From Burkholderia sp. HI2500 (lineage in GTDB: Bacteria > Pseudomonadota > Gammaproteobacteria > Burkholderiales > Burkholderiaceae): a DNA stretch of 64,000 nt. The translations under genes and the position numbers were made by a program. Shown here in pieces: positions 1 to 8,203 of this stretch (within the stretch, counting starts at the first letter, position 1; each line of letters begins with the position of its first letter). The stretch covers positions 1 through 64,000 of the forward strand of contig NZ_NKFL01000005.1 of assembly GCF_002223055.1 (NCBI RefSeq), written 5' to 3'. The notes under the pieces are model-generated. The model saw only the letters and a list, made by a program, of their open reading frames with translations, searched no databases and was not told the DNA's origin.

Positions 1-155
1 TTACTTTAGTGTGAGACTCTTGATACTTTCGCTATCTGATCCGAGGATCAGCTCGCTTTCATCAAGCGCCCACACTTATCGGCTGTTAATTTTTAAAGAG
101 CATTCTGCGAGGAACTTCGTGTTTCCCGGCAGCGCTGCGTTTTCAGCAGCAGAGA
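1..155 (-). other. rRNA operon leader (pre-16S), cut by the window edge
   Basis: Read leftward, this is the transcribed leader in front of a 16S rRNA gene that lies outside the window. The text after the boxA element (CCGATAAGTGTGGGCGCTTG on the minus strand) is typical of beta-proteobacterial rrn leaders and spacers. A short inverted repeat, CTGATCC..GGATCAG at 36-51, lies further along and could belong to the pre-16S processing stem. No rRNA sequence itself is visible. Confidence 0.75.
83..102 (-). promoter_or_regulatory. boxA antitermination element of the rrn leader
   Basis: The minus strand reads TGCTCTTTAAAAATTAACAG, very close to the Escherichia coli rrn boxA core TGCTCTTTAACA. In rrn operons boxA RNA binds NusB/NusE (S10) and prevents Rho-dependent termination. 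It lies downstream of two promoters in the right orientation. Confidence 0.75.
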
Positions 156-161
156 AGCGAG

Positions 162-190
162 ATTATGAACCGTGTTTCGCAGTTCGTCAA
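162..190 (-). promoter_or_regulatory. rrn promoter P2 (proximal)
   Basis: Minus strand: -35 TTGACG (185-190), a 17-bp spacer, and -10 CATAAT (162-167). A run of A residues sits just upstream at 191-200, like an UP element. Transcription should start near 155 and run into the rrn leader. Confidence 0.7.
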
Positions 191-322
191 CAACTTTTTT
201 ACTGCATCGTTGCGACTGCGGGGCTCAACTTCCAGGCCAGCTGCGCGCTTCAGACTCCAGCACACCACCCGCCTTGCTTCCCTTCTCCCGCGCCGCGTTT
301 CCGTTAGCGCGAAAGAGGCGTG

Positions 323-351
323 ATTGTAGGTAGCTCGCGACATTCGCGCAA
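323..351 (-). promoter_or_regulatory. rrn promoter P1 (distal)
   Basis: Minus strand: -35 TTGCGC (346-351), a 17-bp spacer, and -10 TACAAT (323-328). An A/T-rich block at about 361-380 could be an UP element. Together with P2 it gives the tandem-promoter arrangement usual for rRNA operons. It fires away from the DUF2863 gene at 484. Confidence 0.65.
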
Positions 352-483
352 GGGGTTTGAAGCAACTTTTTTACAAAAGCTGCAATTCGGCCAGCCGGCC
401 ATGTGTCGGCACGAGACCGCTTATGGTGCAAAGAACGGACTAGAATGTGAGGCTCTTCGCCTCTTTCTATATACGTCTTTAAT

Positions 484-1701
484 ATGCGCCAGCGAATCGC
501 CAAACGCCTCCCCCCCGATGCCGACAAACTGGTCGGCCTGTCGCTTGCGCTCTTCGCCTCGGGCAGCCGCATCGAGGACCGCTTCTGGGAAGCGAAGCTC
601 GATGCGCTGCTCTCCAAGATTGTCCGCAACGGCAACCAGACCACGCTCGACGCAGCGCTCGACCATCTGCAGCAAAATCATCCCGACGCCTATGGCGCGC
701 TCGCCGACATGGCCGAGACGCACAGCGAGTCGATGGTGATCGAGCACGACGGCCAACCGTTCGATGCGCTGCTGGTCGCCGTCCCGGTTCTCGCATGGAC
801 GCGCTACATGATCCCGTCGGGCCCGCTCAAGGGCGACGTTGCCGACGCACTTCGAACGCACCTGCAGGCGCACGTCCTTGCGAACGGTACCCTCGTCGGG
901 CTTGCCCCGTTCCTCTACAGCATCGACCAGTTGCCGCGACACCACGTCGAGACCTACCGGCTCGCCCAGCAGCTCGCGCATGGGGCGATCAGCCGGCACA
1001 CGCCCAAGCTCAGCTTCGGCGACCTGCCCGAAACCTCGCCGATCCTCGCCGACCCGCGCTTCCTGCTCGCCGTCGTTGCGGCCCCCGCCGGCGCACCGCT
1101 GTTCCGCTGGCAGGAAGAAGAAAACGGCAGCCGGATCGAACGCGGCCAGTGCCTCGAGCAATGGACGGCCCAAGGTGGCCCGAACCTGTCGATCGCGCTG
1201 CCCGGCTGCGAATTCGAATGCCTGCTTCCGGACGCGTACTACTCGGCCTGCCGGGATGCGGACGAACGGATACGTCCACATACGGTCCGAACGGCCATTC
1301 GTTATCTATTCGACACACTTGGTGCAGCGCCGCAAGAGCTCCGCGCGGTGGTCGCCGGCTTCGGCGAACGCCGTATCGACGAGTACCGTGTCGGCTTCAC
1401 GCGGCGTGCCAGCAACGACGTAATCTACGGCGTCGTATGGCCGCTTTACGGCCGTGAAAACGGCGACATGTCGATCGACAGTGCGACGCTCGAAGGCGAA
1501 GCGCCGATCGAAGGCCCGGTCGAGGAAATCGTGAGTCTGCTGAAGGAATGCGGCGTAACCGACGTCCGGCGGCACGCGGGCCGCTTCGAACCTGAATATT
1601 GCGATGACTGCGGCGTGCCGCTCTACGCAGATCCGCTCGGCGAAATCGTCCACGCTGAAATGCCGGAAGACGCGTCACCCGCCCAGCCGCACTTCCACTA
1701 A
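484..1701 (+). CDS. DUF2863 family protein
   Basis: A 405-residue protein that I recognise as the DUF2863 family, conserved in Burkholderia and relatives next to this rRNA operon. Its function is unknown. It has no signal peptide or membrane segment, so it is probably cytoplasmic. Near the C-terminus (about residues 374-385) is a CDDCGVPLY stretch with a single CxxC pair, which could bind metal or be redox-active, but one pair alone is weak evidence. The start ATG has no clear Shine-Dalgarno sequence. A possible -10 box TAGAAT lies at 441-446. It is transcribed divergently from the rrn promoters and ends in an intrinsic terminator. Confidence 0.8.
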   Translation: MRQRIAKRLPPDADKLVGLSLALFASGSRIEDRFWEAKLDALLSKIVRNGNQTTLDAALDHLQQNHPDAYGALADMAETHSESMVIEHDGQPFDALLVAVPVLAWTRYMIPSGPLKGDVADALRTHLQAHVLANGTLVGLAPFLYSIDQLPRHHVETYRLAQQLAHGAISRHTPKLSFGDLPETSPILADPRFLLAVVAAPAGAPLFRWQEEENGSRIERGQCLEQWTAQGGPNLSIALPGCEFECLLPDAYYSACRDADERIRPHTVRTAIRYLFDTLGAAPQELRAVVAGFGERRIDEYRVGFTRRASNDVIYGVVWPLYGRENGDMSIDSATLEGEAPIEGPVEEIVSLLKECGVTDVRRHAGRFEPEYCDDCGVPLYADPLGEIVHAEMPEDASPAQPHFH

Positions 1702-1738
1702 TCCGCAGCACAGCAGGCCCGACGGCCTGCCCACCTGA

Positions 1739-1772
1739 AGCCGCTCACGGTTCCCACCGGAGCGGCTTTTTA
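1739..1772 (+). terminator. intrinsic terminator after the DUF2863 gene
   Basis: AGCCGCTC pairs with GAGCGGCT across a 13-nt loop, followed directly by TTTTTAC. It lies 37 bp after the stop codon. Confidence 0.75.
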
Positions 1773-1913
1773 CTTGTCTGTCCTCCCGTCGCCCGAAATT
1801 TCATACTTTTCCTAAGCCTTTCAGCCAAGCAGACATCGTGTAAGGTCTTTGTCATTATCAGACCCAAGGCATGCCAGACGGCAGATCAATGGCTCACATT
1901 ACGGAGGTTGAAT

Positions 1914-2750
1914 ATGCGGTTCCTGATGCTCAATTCAGACGCCGAGCGGCGTGACGGACTGAAGGCCCTGTTGCGACAGATCGACCGTCACGCCGGCATC
2001 AACGATGTGCCCGACAGTTTTCAGGCGCGCAGGCTGCTGCGCAACCAGCGTTTCGACCTGGTCGCGATCGACTGGCTCGACGTCGGCCGGCTCAGCGAGC
2101 TTCAGGCGCTCTGCAGCGCGTGCTCGCCGACACCCGTCGCCGTCCTGGTCGACGAAACTTCGCCCGAAGCAATCCAGCGCTTCTTCAACTACGGTGTCGC
2201 CGGCGTGATCCCGCATTCCACGCGGCCACACCTGATCGTGCGTGCGCTCGAGATCGTGCTGCTGGGCGGACACTACATTCCGCCGATCGCGCTGCGCCTG
2301 CTGCCTTCCGCTGCTGCGGCGCGCTACGATGCCCATTTCCAGACGCTCGCCGGGTCGCTTCCCCGGCGGCCGCCGAGCGGCCTCCTGTCGCCGCGGCAAG
2401 CGCAGATCATGCGCTTCGTCCACATGGGCAGCACCAACAAGATGATCGCTCGCACACTCGGCATCAGCGAAGGCACTGTCAAGATCCACCTCGCCAGCAT
2501 CTTCCAGCAGCTCGGTGCCGCCAACCGGGCCGCCGCGGTCGCAATCTACAACGGCTGGCTGTCGCCCCATCTCGAGGTGCTGTTGGCGAACCGCAGTCGT
2601 GCGCGCAAGCCGCCCATCGGCGAACAGGGCCCGGTTCCGCTGCGTACGCAACGGAGTAACCGCCCGTACCCGTTGCCGGCCTCGATCGATAGCGCGCAGG
2701 ACCTGCCGATCGCCGCCGAGCCGCCAGCGCGGTTCCGGCGCGAACGCTAG
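1914..2750 (+). CDS. LuxR/NarL-type response regulator with degenerate receiver
   Basis: A 278-residue regulator. The N-terminal 120 residues have receiver-like alternation with an aspartate at the phosphoacceptor strand (DLVAID). The paired acidic residues and the conserved lysine of true receivers are not evident: the expected sites read LNSD and IPHST. A LuxR HTH follows at about 160-225 (LSPRQAQIM ... GISEGTVKIHL), with the usual invariant Glu of the recognition region. The C-terminal 50 residues are Arg/Pro-rich and probably disordered. ATG 1914 is chosen over the upstream TTG 1908 because GGAGG sits at 1903-1907. No histidine kinase is adjacent, so its signal is unknown. Confidence 0.8.
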   Translation: MRFLMLNSDAERRDGLKALLRQIDRHAGINDVPDSFQARRLLRNQRFDLVAIDWLDVGRLSELQALCSACSPTPVAVLVDETSPEAIQRFFNYGVAGVIPHSTRPHLIVRALEIVLLGGHYIPPIALRLLPSAAAARYDAHFQTLAGSLPRRPPSGLLSPRQAQIMRFVHMGSTNKMIARTLGISEGTVKIHLASIFQQLGAANRAAAVAIYNGWLSPHLEVLLANRSRARKPPIGEQGPVPLRTQRSNRPYPLPASIDSAQDLPIAAEPPARFRRER

Positions 2751-2825
2751 TTAAACAGTCTCGATATTGCGACGGTCGGTGTGTGCGGATTCCCACCTTT
2801 GATGCTCAACGAGTAATATGGACGC

Positions 2826-3500
2826 ATGGGTTTTCTTTTCACACCGCTTCCGCTCTGGGTTGGCATCGGTGGCTGGATCGCCGCCGTGGCCCTGCTCGCG
2901 CTCGCGATCTGGAATCGTCCCTTCGTGCGCCTGCAGGACGCCACGCTCCAGCACGTGTGGCTCGCGCTCGTCACCGCCATTGCGGTCCTCTGGGCCTCGA
3001 ATGCGTGGCTCGACGATGGCATCGTCATGCATCTGCTTGGCGCGACGCTGCTCGTCACGCTGTTCGACTGGACACTCGCACTGATCGCGATGGGCGCCGT
3101 CACGGCGGTCGCCGCGATCATCTTCGATGCGCCCTGGCAGGGCATTGGCCTGACCTATCTGATCTACGGCGCGCTGCCGGTCGCCGTGTCGGCATTGCTG
3201 CAGCGCGCCGCACTCGCATGGTTGCCGCACAATCTCGCGTCGTTCATTACCGGCCAGGGATTCCTGTCGCCCGCCATCGCGATCATCGCGGTTGCCGCTG
3301 CCGCTGCCGGGGTCCAGCTCGCGCTCGCGGATGGCGTTCCCGTCGTGATTCCGGCCGGCTATCTGCTGAACACCGCGCTGCTCGCACTCGGCGAAGCGTG
3401 GTTCACCGGCATGGCGACCGCACTCATCGCTGTCTATCGTCCCGCGTGGGTCACGACCTTCGACGTCCGGCGCTATCGTCTCGGCGGCCCGCGCGCCTGA
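2826..3500 (+). CDS. CbiM/COG3235-like polytopic membrane protein
   Basis: A 224-residue, very hydrophobic protein with about six to seven predicted membrane segments. It resembles the COG3235 group, distantly related to the CbiM family of energy-coupling-factor permease components for cobalt and nickel uptake. The N-terminal His motif that CbiM uses for metal binding is not evident, and no ATPase or T-component gene is nearby. The transported substrate therefore cannot be assigned. It lies 75 bp after the LuxR-type gene on the same strand and may be co-transcribed with it. Confidence 0.65.
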   Translation: MGFLFTPLPLWVGIGGWIAAVALLALAIWNRPFVRLQDATLQHVWLALVTAIAVLWASNAWLDDGIVMHLLGATLLVTLFDWTLALIAMGAVTAVAAIIFDAPWQGIGLTYLIYGALPVAVSALLQRAALAWLPHNLASFITGQGFLSPAIAIIAVAAAAAGVQLALADGVPVVIPAGYLLNTALLALGEAWFTGMATALIAVYRPAWVTTFDVRRYRLGGPRA

Positions 3501-3616
3501 ATTGCCCTCCGGCGGCGGCGCCGTCATCACGCGCCGGCCTCCCCTCCCTCAGTACGGCAGAATGCGACATCTACTGCCGCACAACTTTTTTACGCTAAGA
3601 TTGAACTCCGGTTCTT

Positions 3617-3642
3617 CATCGGGCATCTATACGTGCCCGATG
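3617..3642. repeat. perfect 9-bp inverted repeat before the BspC-like gene
   Basis: CATCGGGCA, an 8-nt loop (TCTATACG), then TGCCCGATG. The right arm contains the ATG at 3640, one possible start of the downstream gene. It could be a protein operator or an mRNA hairpin. It has no T-tract, so it is not an intrinsic terminator. Confidence 0.5.
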
Positions 3643-3669
3643 TCTCATTCGCTCCTCACCAATAACCAG

Positions 3670-4293
3670 ATGGACAGCTCTCCTGCGTCGCTCCGGATTT
3701 TCCGGGCGCTCGGCAAGCTGGCAGCCTGTATTGCGGGCCTGTCGCTTGCGCTTCCGACACCGGCATTCGCCGATCTGCTCGACCAGCGCTCCGAACTGAT
3801 CAACAAATTCGTCAACGAAATGCATGCCGATCCGCTCGCCGCCGATTGTGCAGCGCACGGCAGCTTCATCGCCAGCACGTCGTCGGCCTTCGACCGCGTC
3901 GACTTCGCGCCGAACGCATTCGACAGCGGCAACGCGACGATCACGCCATGGAACGACTCGTTCGACCAGGGCAAGCAGCGCGTGAAGGTCGACAATATCG
4001 TCACGGTCGACGGCCTCGGCATCCACAGCGACGGCAGCGACGCGACGCCGCTGAAATTCCGATGCGGCTATGTCGGTCAGCAGATGCTCGCGTTCAGCTG
4101 GAACGACCCGGTTCCGCCGCTTAAGCCGCGCGTCGAGCGCTCCTCGTCCTCGACGAAGAAATTCAAGGGCAAGTCGCACCGAGGCAAGGGCAAGGCAAAG
4201 GCATCGGGCCGTACCGGCAGCAAGAAGGCCGTCGCAACGAAAAAGTCGAGCGGCCAGAAGAAGGTCGTGAAGAAGACCGCGAAGAAGTCCTGA
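3670..4293 (+). CDS. BspC-domain-like exported basic protein
   Basis: A 207-residue protein with a Sec signal peptide: n-region RIFRALGK, hydrophobic core, likely cleavage after TPAFA near residue 34. The middle (about 35-155) resembles the BspC/DUF930-like domain and keeps two cysteines (in AADCAAH and KFRCGY) that could form a periplasmic disulphide. The last 50 residues are extremely Lys/Ser/Arg-rich, like nucleic-acid- or polyanion-binding tails. The start is uncertain: ATG 3670 puts the signal peptide at the N-terminus, while ATG 3640 adds ten residues and overlaps an inverted repeat. Neither has a good Shine-Dalgarno sequence. Function unknown. Confidence 0.7.
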   Translation: MDSSPASLRIFRALGKLAACIAGLSLALPTPAFADLLDQRSELINKFVNEMHADPLAADCAAHGSFIASTSSAFDRVDFAPNAFDSGNATITPWNDSFDQGKQRVKVDNIVTVDGLGIHSDGSDATPLKFRCGYVGQQMLAFSWNDPVPPLKPRVERSSSSTKKFKGKSHRGKGKAKASGRTGSKKAVATKKSSGQKKVVKKTAKKS

Positions 4294-4320
4294 TCCGCCG
4301 AAGCGGCATCCACAGAAATA

Positions 4321-4356
4321 AAAAAGCCGGGGCATCCTGAGATGCCCCGGCTTTTT
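4321..4356. terminator. bidirectional terminator between the BspC-like and M14 genes
   Basis: A perfect 16-bp stem, AAAAAGCCGGGGCATC / GATGCCCCGGCTTTTT, with a CTGA loop. It carries T-tracts on both strands and lies between two convergent genes. Confidence 0.92.
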
Positions 4357-4374
4357 CATACGGCGACGCTACGC

Positions 4375-5529
4375 TTACGCGAACGTGTCGACGTGCACCA
4401 GGATCGCCGCCAGCATCGCTGCGCCGAGCGCCGCGCTTCGCTCGCCGTTCCAGCCGACGCGTTCGTCGGGCAGGTTCGCGTTGTCCTTGAACGGCATCTC
4501 GAGCGTCAGCGACAGACAGCCGAACTGATGGCCGATGTACTTCGACGCGAGCTTGAGCGCGTCCTCCTTGTACTTGCTCGCGGCATAGCCGTGCTCAGTC
4601 TGGAAGTCCGGGCTCGCGACCTTGAACGCTTCGATGAACGCGGTCTGCTCCTTGCCCTGCTGCTCGGTGAAGCTCGGCAGCATCTCGGACCCGGCAACGA
4701 ACACATACGGCAGATCCTCGTCGCCGTGGATGTCGAAAAACATGTCGCAGCCGATCGCATGGATTGCATCGCGCACGGCCAGCACCTCGGGACTGCGCTC
4801 GGCATCGGGCGCCATCCACTCGCGGTTCAGGTTCGCGCCTGCGGCATTGGTGCGCAGGTTGCCATGCACGCTCCCGTCCGGGTTCATGTTCGGGACGATA
4901 TAGAACGTCGCACGATCGTACAGCTTGCGCGCGACCGGATCGCCGGCCCAGTCGCCCCATCCGGCCAGCCGCTTGACGAGACCTTCGACGAACCATTCGG
5001 CCATCGACTCGCCGGGATGCTGGCGCGCGATGATCCACACCTTCTTCTTCGGCACGCCATCCGTTTCCGGCGTACCGAGCGTCAGCAGCGACATCGGGCG
5101 ACCTTCAACCGTGCAGCCGAGTTCGACGACGCTCGCCTGCGGCAACTGCTGAACCGCGCCGAGAAACGCCGCGTGACGCTCTTCCGAGTACGGCTCGAAA
5201 TACGCGTAGTAGATGCTGTCGAATTCCGGCGTATGGTCGATGGTCATCGTCTTGCCGTCGAACGTCGTCGGCACGCGGAACCAGTCGACCCGGTCATAGC
5301 TCGCCACCGCGCTGTAATTGCGCCAGCCCGACGGATACGCGCATTCGGCAGCATTCTCGAACGTCATCACGCAGCGCTCGCCGCGCACGCCCGTCAAGCG
5401 GTAGTAAAACCATTGCGCGAATTCCGAGCGGGTGTCGCCGCGCACGCGCAGCCGAATCGCATCGGGACTGTCGCACGACACGACGTCGATTGCGCCTGCG
5501 TCGAAATTGCTGGTGATCGAAAGGGCCAT
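4375..5529 (-). CDS. M14 family metallocarboxypeptidase (cytosolic carboxypeptidase type)
   Basis: A 384-residue zinc peptidase. The zinc ligands are visible as H171-P-G-E174 (RQHPGES) and H268 (FDIHGDED); the likely catalytic Glu is E344 in LTLEMPF. NMNPDG and the NLNREW substrate-binding region are also conserved. An N-terminal beta-rich domain of about 150 residues precedes the catalytic domain, as in bacterial members of the cytosolic carboxypeptidase (CCP/AGBL-like) subgroup. There is no signal peptide. The start at 5529 has AGGAGA a few bases upstream and removes a non-conserved Arg-rich extension. The natural substrate is unknown. It lies 88 bp downstream of yaaA on the same strand. 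Confidence 0.85.
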   Translation of the reverse strand: MALSITSNFDAGAIDVVSCDSPDAIRLRVRGDTRSEFAQWFYYRLTGVRGERCVMTFENAAECAYPSGWRNYSAVASYDRVDWFRVPTTFDGKTMTIDHTPEFDSIYYAYFEPYSEERHAAFLGAVQQLPQASVVELGCTVEGRPMSLLTLGTPETDGVPKKKVWIIARQHPGESMAEWFVEGLVKRLAGWGDWAGDPVARKLYDRATFYIVPNMNPDGSVHGNLRTNAAGANLNREWMAPDAERSPEVLAVRDAIHAIGCDMFFDIHGDEDLPYVFVAGSEMLPSFTEQQGKEQTAFIEAFKVASPDFQTEHGYAASKYKEDALKLASKYIGHQFGCLSLTLEMPFKDNANLPDERVGWNGERSAALGAAMLAAILVHVDTFA

Positions 5530-5617
5530 CTGTCTCTCCTGGGGCGACCGGAACAGGCGGTGTAGCGCTTGCCCGGCCTCATGCATGCGCCGGCCGTCTC
5601 GTGAACGGCCGGCAGGG

Positions 5618-6400
5618 TCACTCGCCGACTCGCCGGCGATATACGTAAGTCGAATCGTTCGACGCCGCCGCATCGAACGCATAGCCTTCCGTCGCGAAAT
5701 CCTTCAGCGCCTTCGGGTCGGCAATACGGTTCTCGACGATAAAGCGCGCCATCAGACCGCGCGCACGCTTCGCATGGAAGCTGATGATCTTGTAGCGGCC
5801 GCCCTTCCAGTCCTCGAACACCGGTGTGATGACCGGTGCGGCCAGCAGTTTCGGCTTGACCGACTTGAAGTATTCGGTCGACGCGCAGTTGACCAGCACG
5901 CGCGCCGCACCGCTGCGCGTTTCGAGCTGTTCGTTCAGCGCCCGCGTGATGCGGTCGCCCCAGAACGCGTACAGATCCTTGCCGCGCGCGTTCGCGAAAC
6001 GCGTGCCCATCTCGAGCCGGTACGGCTGCAGCAGGTCGAGCGGGCGCAACAGCCCGTACAGGCCCGACAGCACGCGCACGTGCTGCTGCGCATAGTCGAG
6101 ATCGGCGGACGACAGCGATTTCGCGTCGAAACCTTCATAGACGTCGCCGTTGAACGCGAGCACGGCCTGCTTCGCATTGGCGGGCGTAAAGGTCGACGAC
6201 CAGTCGGCGTAGCGCTGGAAATTCAGGCGCGCAAGTGGATCGGAGATATCCATCAGCGTTGCGATGTCCTGCGGCGACAGCTTGCGCAGGCCGTCGATCA
6301 GCTCGGACGCGTCGTCGACGAATGCAGGCTTCGTGTAAGACTGGACGTGCGCGGGCGTATCGTAGTCGAGGGATTTGGCTGGAGAGAGAACGATTATCAT
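5618..6400 (-). CDS. yaaA: peroxide stress protein YaaA (UPF0246)
   Basis: A 260-residue protein covering the full YaaA family length. It has the characteristic N-terminus [11 protein letters not shown], the NFQRYADW segment, the [11 protein letters not shown] block (about residues 114-124), the [10 protein letters not shown] block, and a basic C-terminal region with [10 protein letters not shown]. In E. coli YaaA lowers free intracellular iron during peroxide stress and binds DNA. It is transcribed divergently from the PIN-domain gene with only 57 bp between the start codons. Confidence 0.93.
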   Translation of the reverse strand: MIIVLSPAKSLDYDTPAHVQSYTKPAFVDDASELIDGLRKLSPQDIATLMDISDPLARLNFQRYADWSSTFTPANAKQAVLAFNGDVYEGFDAKSLSSADLDYAQQHVRVLSGLYGLLRPLDLLQPYRLEMGTRFANARGKDLYAFWGDRITRALNEQLETRSGAARVLVNCASTEYFKSVKPKLLAAPVITPVFEDWKGGRYKIISFHAKRARGLMARFIVENRIADPKALKDFATEGYAFDAAASNDSTYVYRRRVGE

Positions 6401-6457
6401 AGAGGCTCGCTGGCACGCCGTGCCTTGCGGTCAGACGAAAACCACCGATTGTAACGA

Positions 6458-6955
6458 ATGACCCGCTCTCTCGCCCCGCACGCCGCGCACCGCGTCGTGC
6501 TCGACTCGAACGTCTGGATCGACATCCTCGTATTCGACGACCCCGCTACGCGCCCCATCCGGGCTGCGCTGGAAAGCGGCGCGCTTGCCGCCGTGATCGA
6601 CGGCCGCTGCCTGACCGAGCTCGAATACGTGCTCGACTATCCGCAGTTCCAGTCGCGCGCCATCGACAAGGCGGCCGCACTCGCGACCGTCGCCCGGCTG
6701 GCGAGCCTCGTCGAGCCGCCGCCCGTCGACGCCGGCGCGCCGCCGCTGCCGAAGTGCAAGGACCGCGACGACCAGAAGTTTCTCGAACTCGCCCGCGCCG
6801 CGCAGGCCGAGTGGCTCGTGTCGAAAGACCGCGCGCTGCTGAAGCTCGCGAAGCGCACCGCACGCGACTTCGGCTTCCGGATCGCGCAGCCCGCGCCATT
6901 TACCGAGGCCTGCTCGCTCGACGCCACGCCGGACACGACGACCACGCCGGCCTGA
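6458..6955 (+). CDS. PIN-domain protein, putative toxin (COG1569 type)
   Basis: A 165-residue PIN-fold ribonuclease candidate. The expected acidic metal site is present: D16 (VVLDSNVW), E54 (LTELEYVL), D102/D104/D105 (CKDRDDQKF) and D124 (VSKDRALL). This pattern fits the 'putative toxin-antitoxin system toxin component, PIN family' group. No small antitoxin ORF is visible immediately upstream (only 57 bp to yaaA) or downstream (33 bp to the aminotransferase gene). It may therefore be a solitary, domesticated nuclease rather than an active toxin. The codon use looks like that of its neighbours. Confidence 0.8.
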   Translation: MTRSLAPHAAHRVVLDSNVWIDILVFDDPATRPIRAALESGALAAVIDGRCLTELEYVLDYPQFQSRAIDKAAALATVARLASLVEPPPVDAGAPPLPKCKDRDDQKFLELARAAQAEWLVSKDRALLKLAKRTARDFGFRIAQPAPFTEACSLDATPDTTTTPA

Positions 6956-6988
6956 CCTACGCCGCACCACCCGATTTCGACCGTATCG

Positions 6989-8161
6989 ATGAACGCTCCT
7001 TCAGACATGCCAACGACTCCCGTTTTCCCCTCGCGCCTGCCGAACGTCGGCACGACGATCTTCACGGTCATGAGCGCGCTTGCCGCAGAAAAAGGCGCGG
7101 TGAACCTCGGCCAGGGCTTTCCGGATTTCGACTGCGATCCGCGCATCGTCGATGCGGTTGCCGCCGCGATGCGCAACGGGCACAACCAGTATCCGCCGAT
7201 GGCCGGTGTCGCGCCGCTGCGCGACGCGATCGCGGACAAGATCGCGCAGGTCTATGGCCGGCGTTACGATCCGGCGACCGAAATCACCGTCACGGCCGGC
7301 GCGACGCAGGCGTTGCTGACCGCGATCATGTGCACGGTGCACCCGGGTGATGAAGTGATCGTCGTCGAACCGACCTACGACAGCTACCTGCCGTCGATCG
7401 AACTCGCGGGCGGCAAGCCCGTGTTCGTCACGCTGGAAGCGCCCGACTACGCGATCCCGTTCGACCGCCTGGCGGCCGCGATCACGCCGAAAACGCGCAT
7501 GATCCTGATCAACACGCCGCACAACCCAACGGGTACCGTGTGGCGCGAGTCGGACATGCGCAAGCTCGAGGAGATCGTGCGCGGCACCAACGTGCTGATC
7601 CTGTCCGACGAGGTCTACGAGCACATGGTCTATGACGGCGCGCGCCACGAGAGCGTCGCGCGCTATCCGGAACTCGCCGCGCGCAGCTTCATCGTGTCGA
7701 GCTTCGGCAAGACCTATCACGTGACGGGCTGGAAGGTCGGCTATGTCGCAGCGCCTGCCGCGCTGACCGCGGAATTCCGCAAGGTCCACCAGTTCAATGT
7801 GTTCACGGTGAACACGCCGATGCAGATCGGGCTCGCCGACTACCTGCGCGACCCGGCGCCGTACCTGACGCTTGCCGACTTCTACCAGAAGAAGCGCGAC
7901 TTCTTCCGGGCCGGACTCGAGCGCACGCGCTTCAAGCTGCTGCCCTGCACGGGCACGTACTTCCAGTGCGTCGATTATTCGGCGATCAGCGACCTGCCGG
8001 AAGCGGAATTCTCGAAGTGGCTCACGTCGGAGATCGGCGTGGCCGCCATTCCAGTGTCGGCGTTCTATCACGAGCCGCACGAATCGGGCGTCGTCCGATT
8101 CTGCTTCGCGAAGCAGGAAAGCACGCTCGCGTCCGCGCTCGAACGGCTCGCCCGCCTGTAA
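6989..8161 (+). CDS. ybdL: PLP-dependent aminotransferase, YbdL/methionine aminotransferase type
   Basis: A 390-residue class I/II aminotransferase. The PLP-binding lysine is K241 in SSFGKTYHVTGWKVGY; other hallmarks are NLGQGFPDF (about 39-47), NTPHNPTG (about 175-182) and LSDEVYEHM (about 205-213). The spacing and SFGKT motif match E. coli YbdL, which prefers methionine, histidine and phenylalanine as amino donors with keto acids. The gene follows the PIN gene by 33 bp. No clear Shine-Dalgarno sequence precedes ATG 6989; a second ATG at 7007 is possible. The physiological role may be methionine salvage (inference). Confidence 0.85.
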   Translation: MNAPSDMPTTPVFPSRLPNVGTTIFTVMSALAAEKGAVNLGQGFPDFDCDPRIVDAVAAAMRNGHNQYPPMAGVAPLRDAIADKIAQVYGRRYDPATEITVTAGATQALLTAIMCTVHPGDEVIVVEPTYDSYLPSIELAGGKPVFVTLEAPDYAIPFDRLAAAITPKTRMILINTPHNPTGTVWRESDMRKLEEIVRGTNVLILSDEVYEHMVYDGARHESVARYPELAARSFIVSSFGKTYHVTGWKVGYVAAPAALTAEFRKVHQFNVFTVNTPMQIGLADYLRDPAPYLTLADFYQKKRDFFRAGLERTRFKLLPCTGTYFQCVDYSAISDLPEAEFSKWLTSEIGVAAIPVSAFYHEPHESGVVRFCFAKQESTLASALERLARL

Positions 8162-8203
8162 GACCCACACGGGCGGTCGCACACCGCCCTGCGGGAACCA
8201 TGC

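Noticed and set aside
449..463. Small GAGGC/GCCTC hairpin before the DUF2863 gene
   Set aside because: Only 5 bp and straddling the likely transcription start; could easily occur by chance.
8171..8189. Intrinsic terminator between ybdL-like and GST genes
   Set aside because: The 7-bp stem has no T-tract on either strand; only mentioned as a hairpin.
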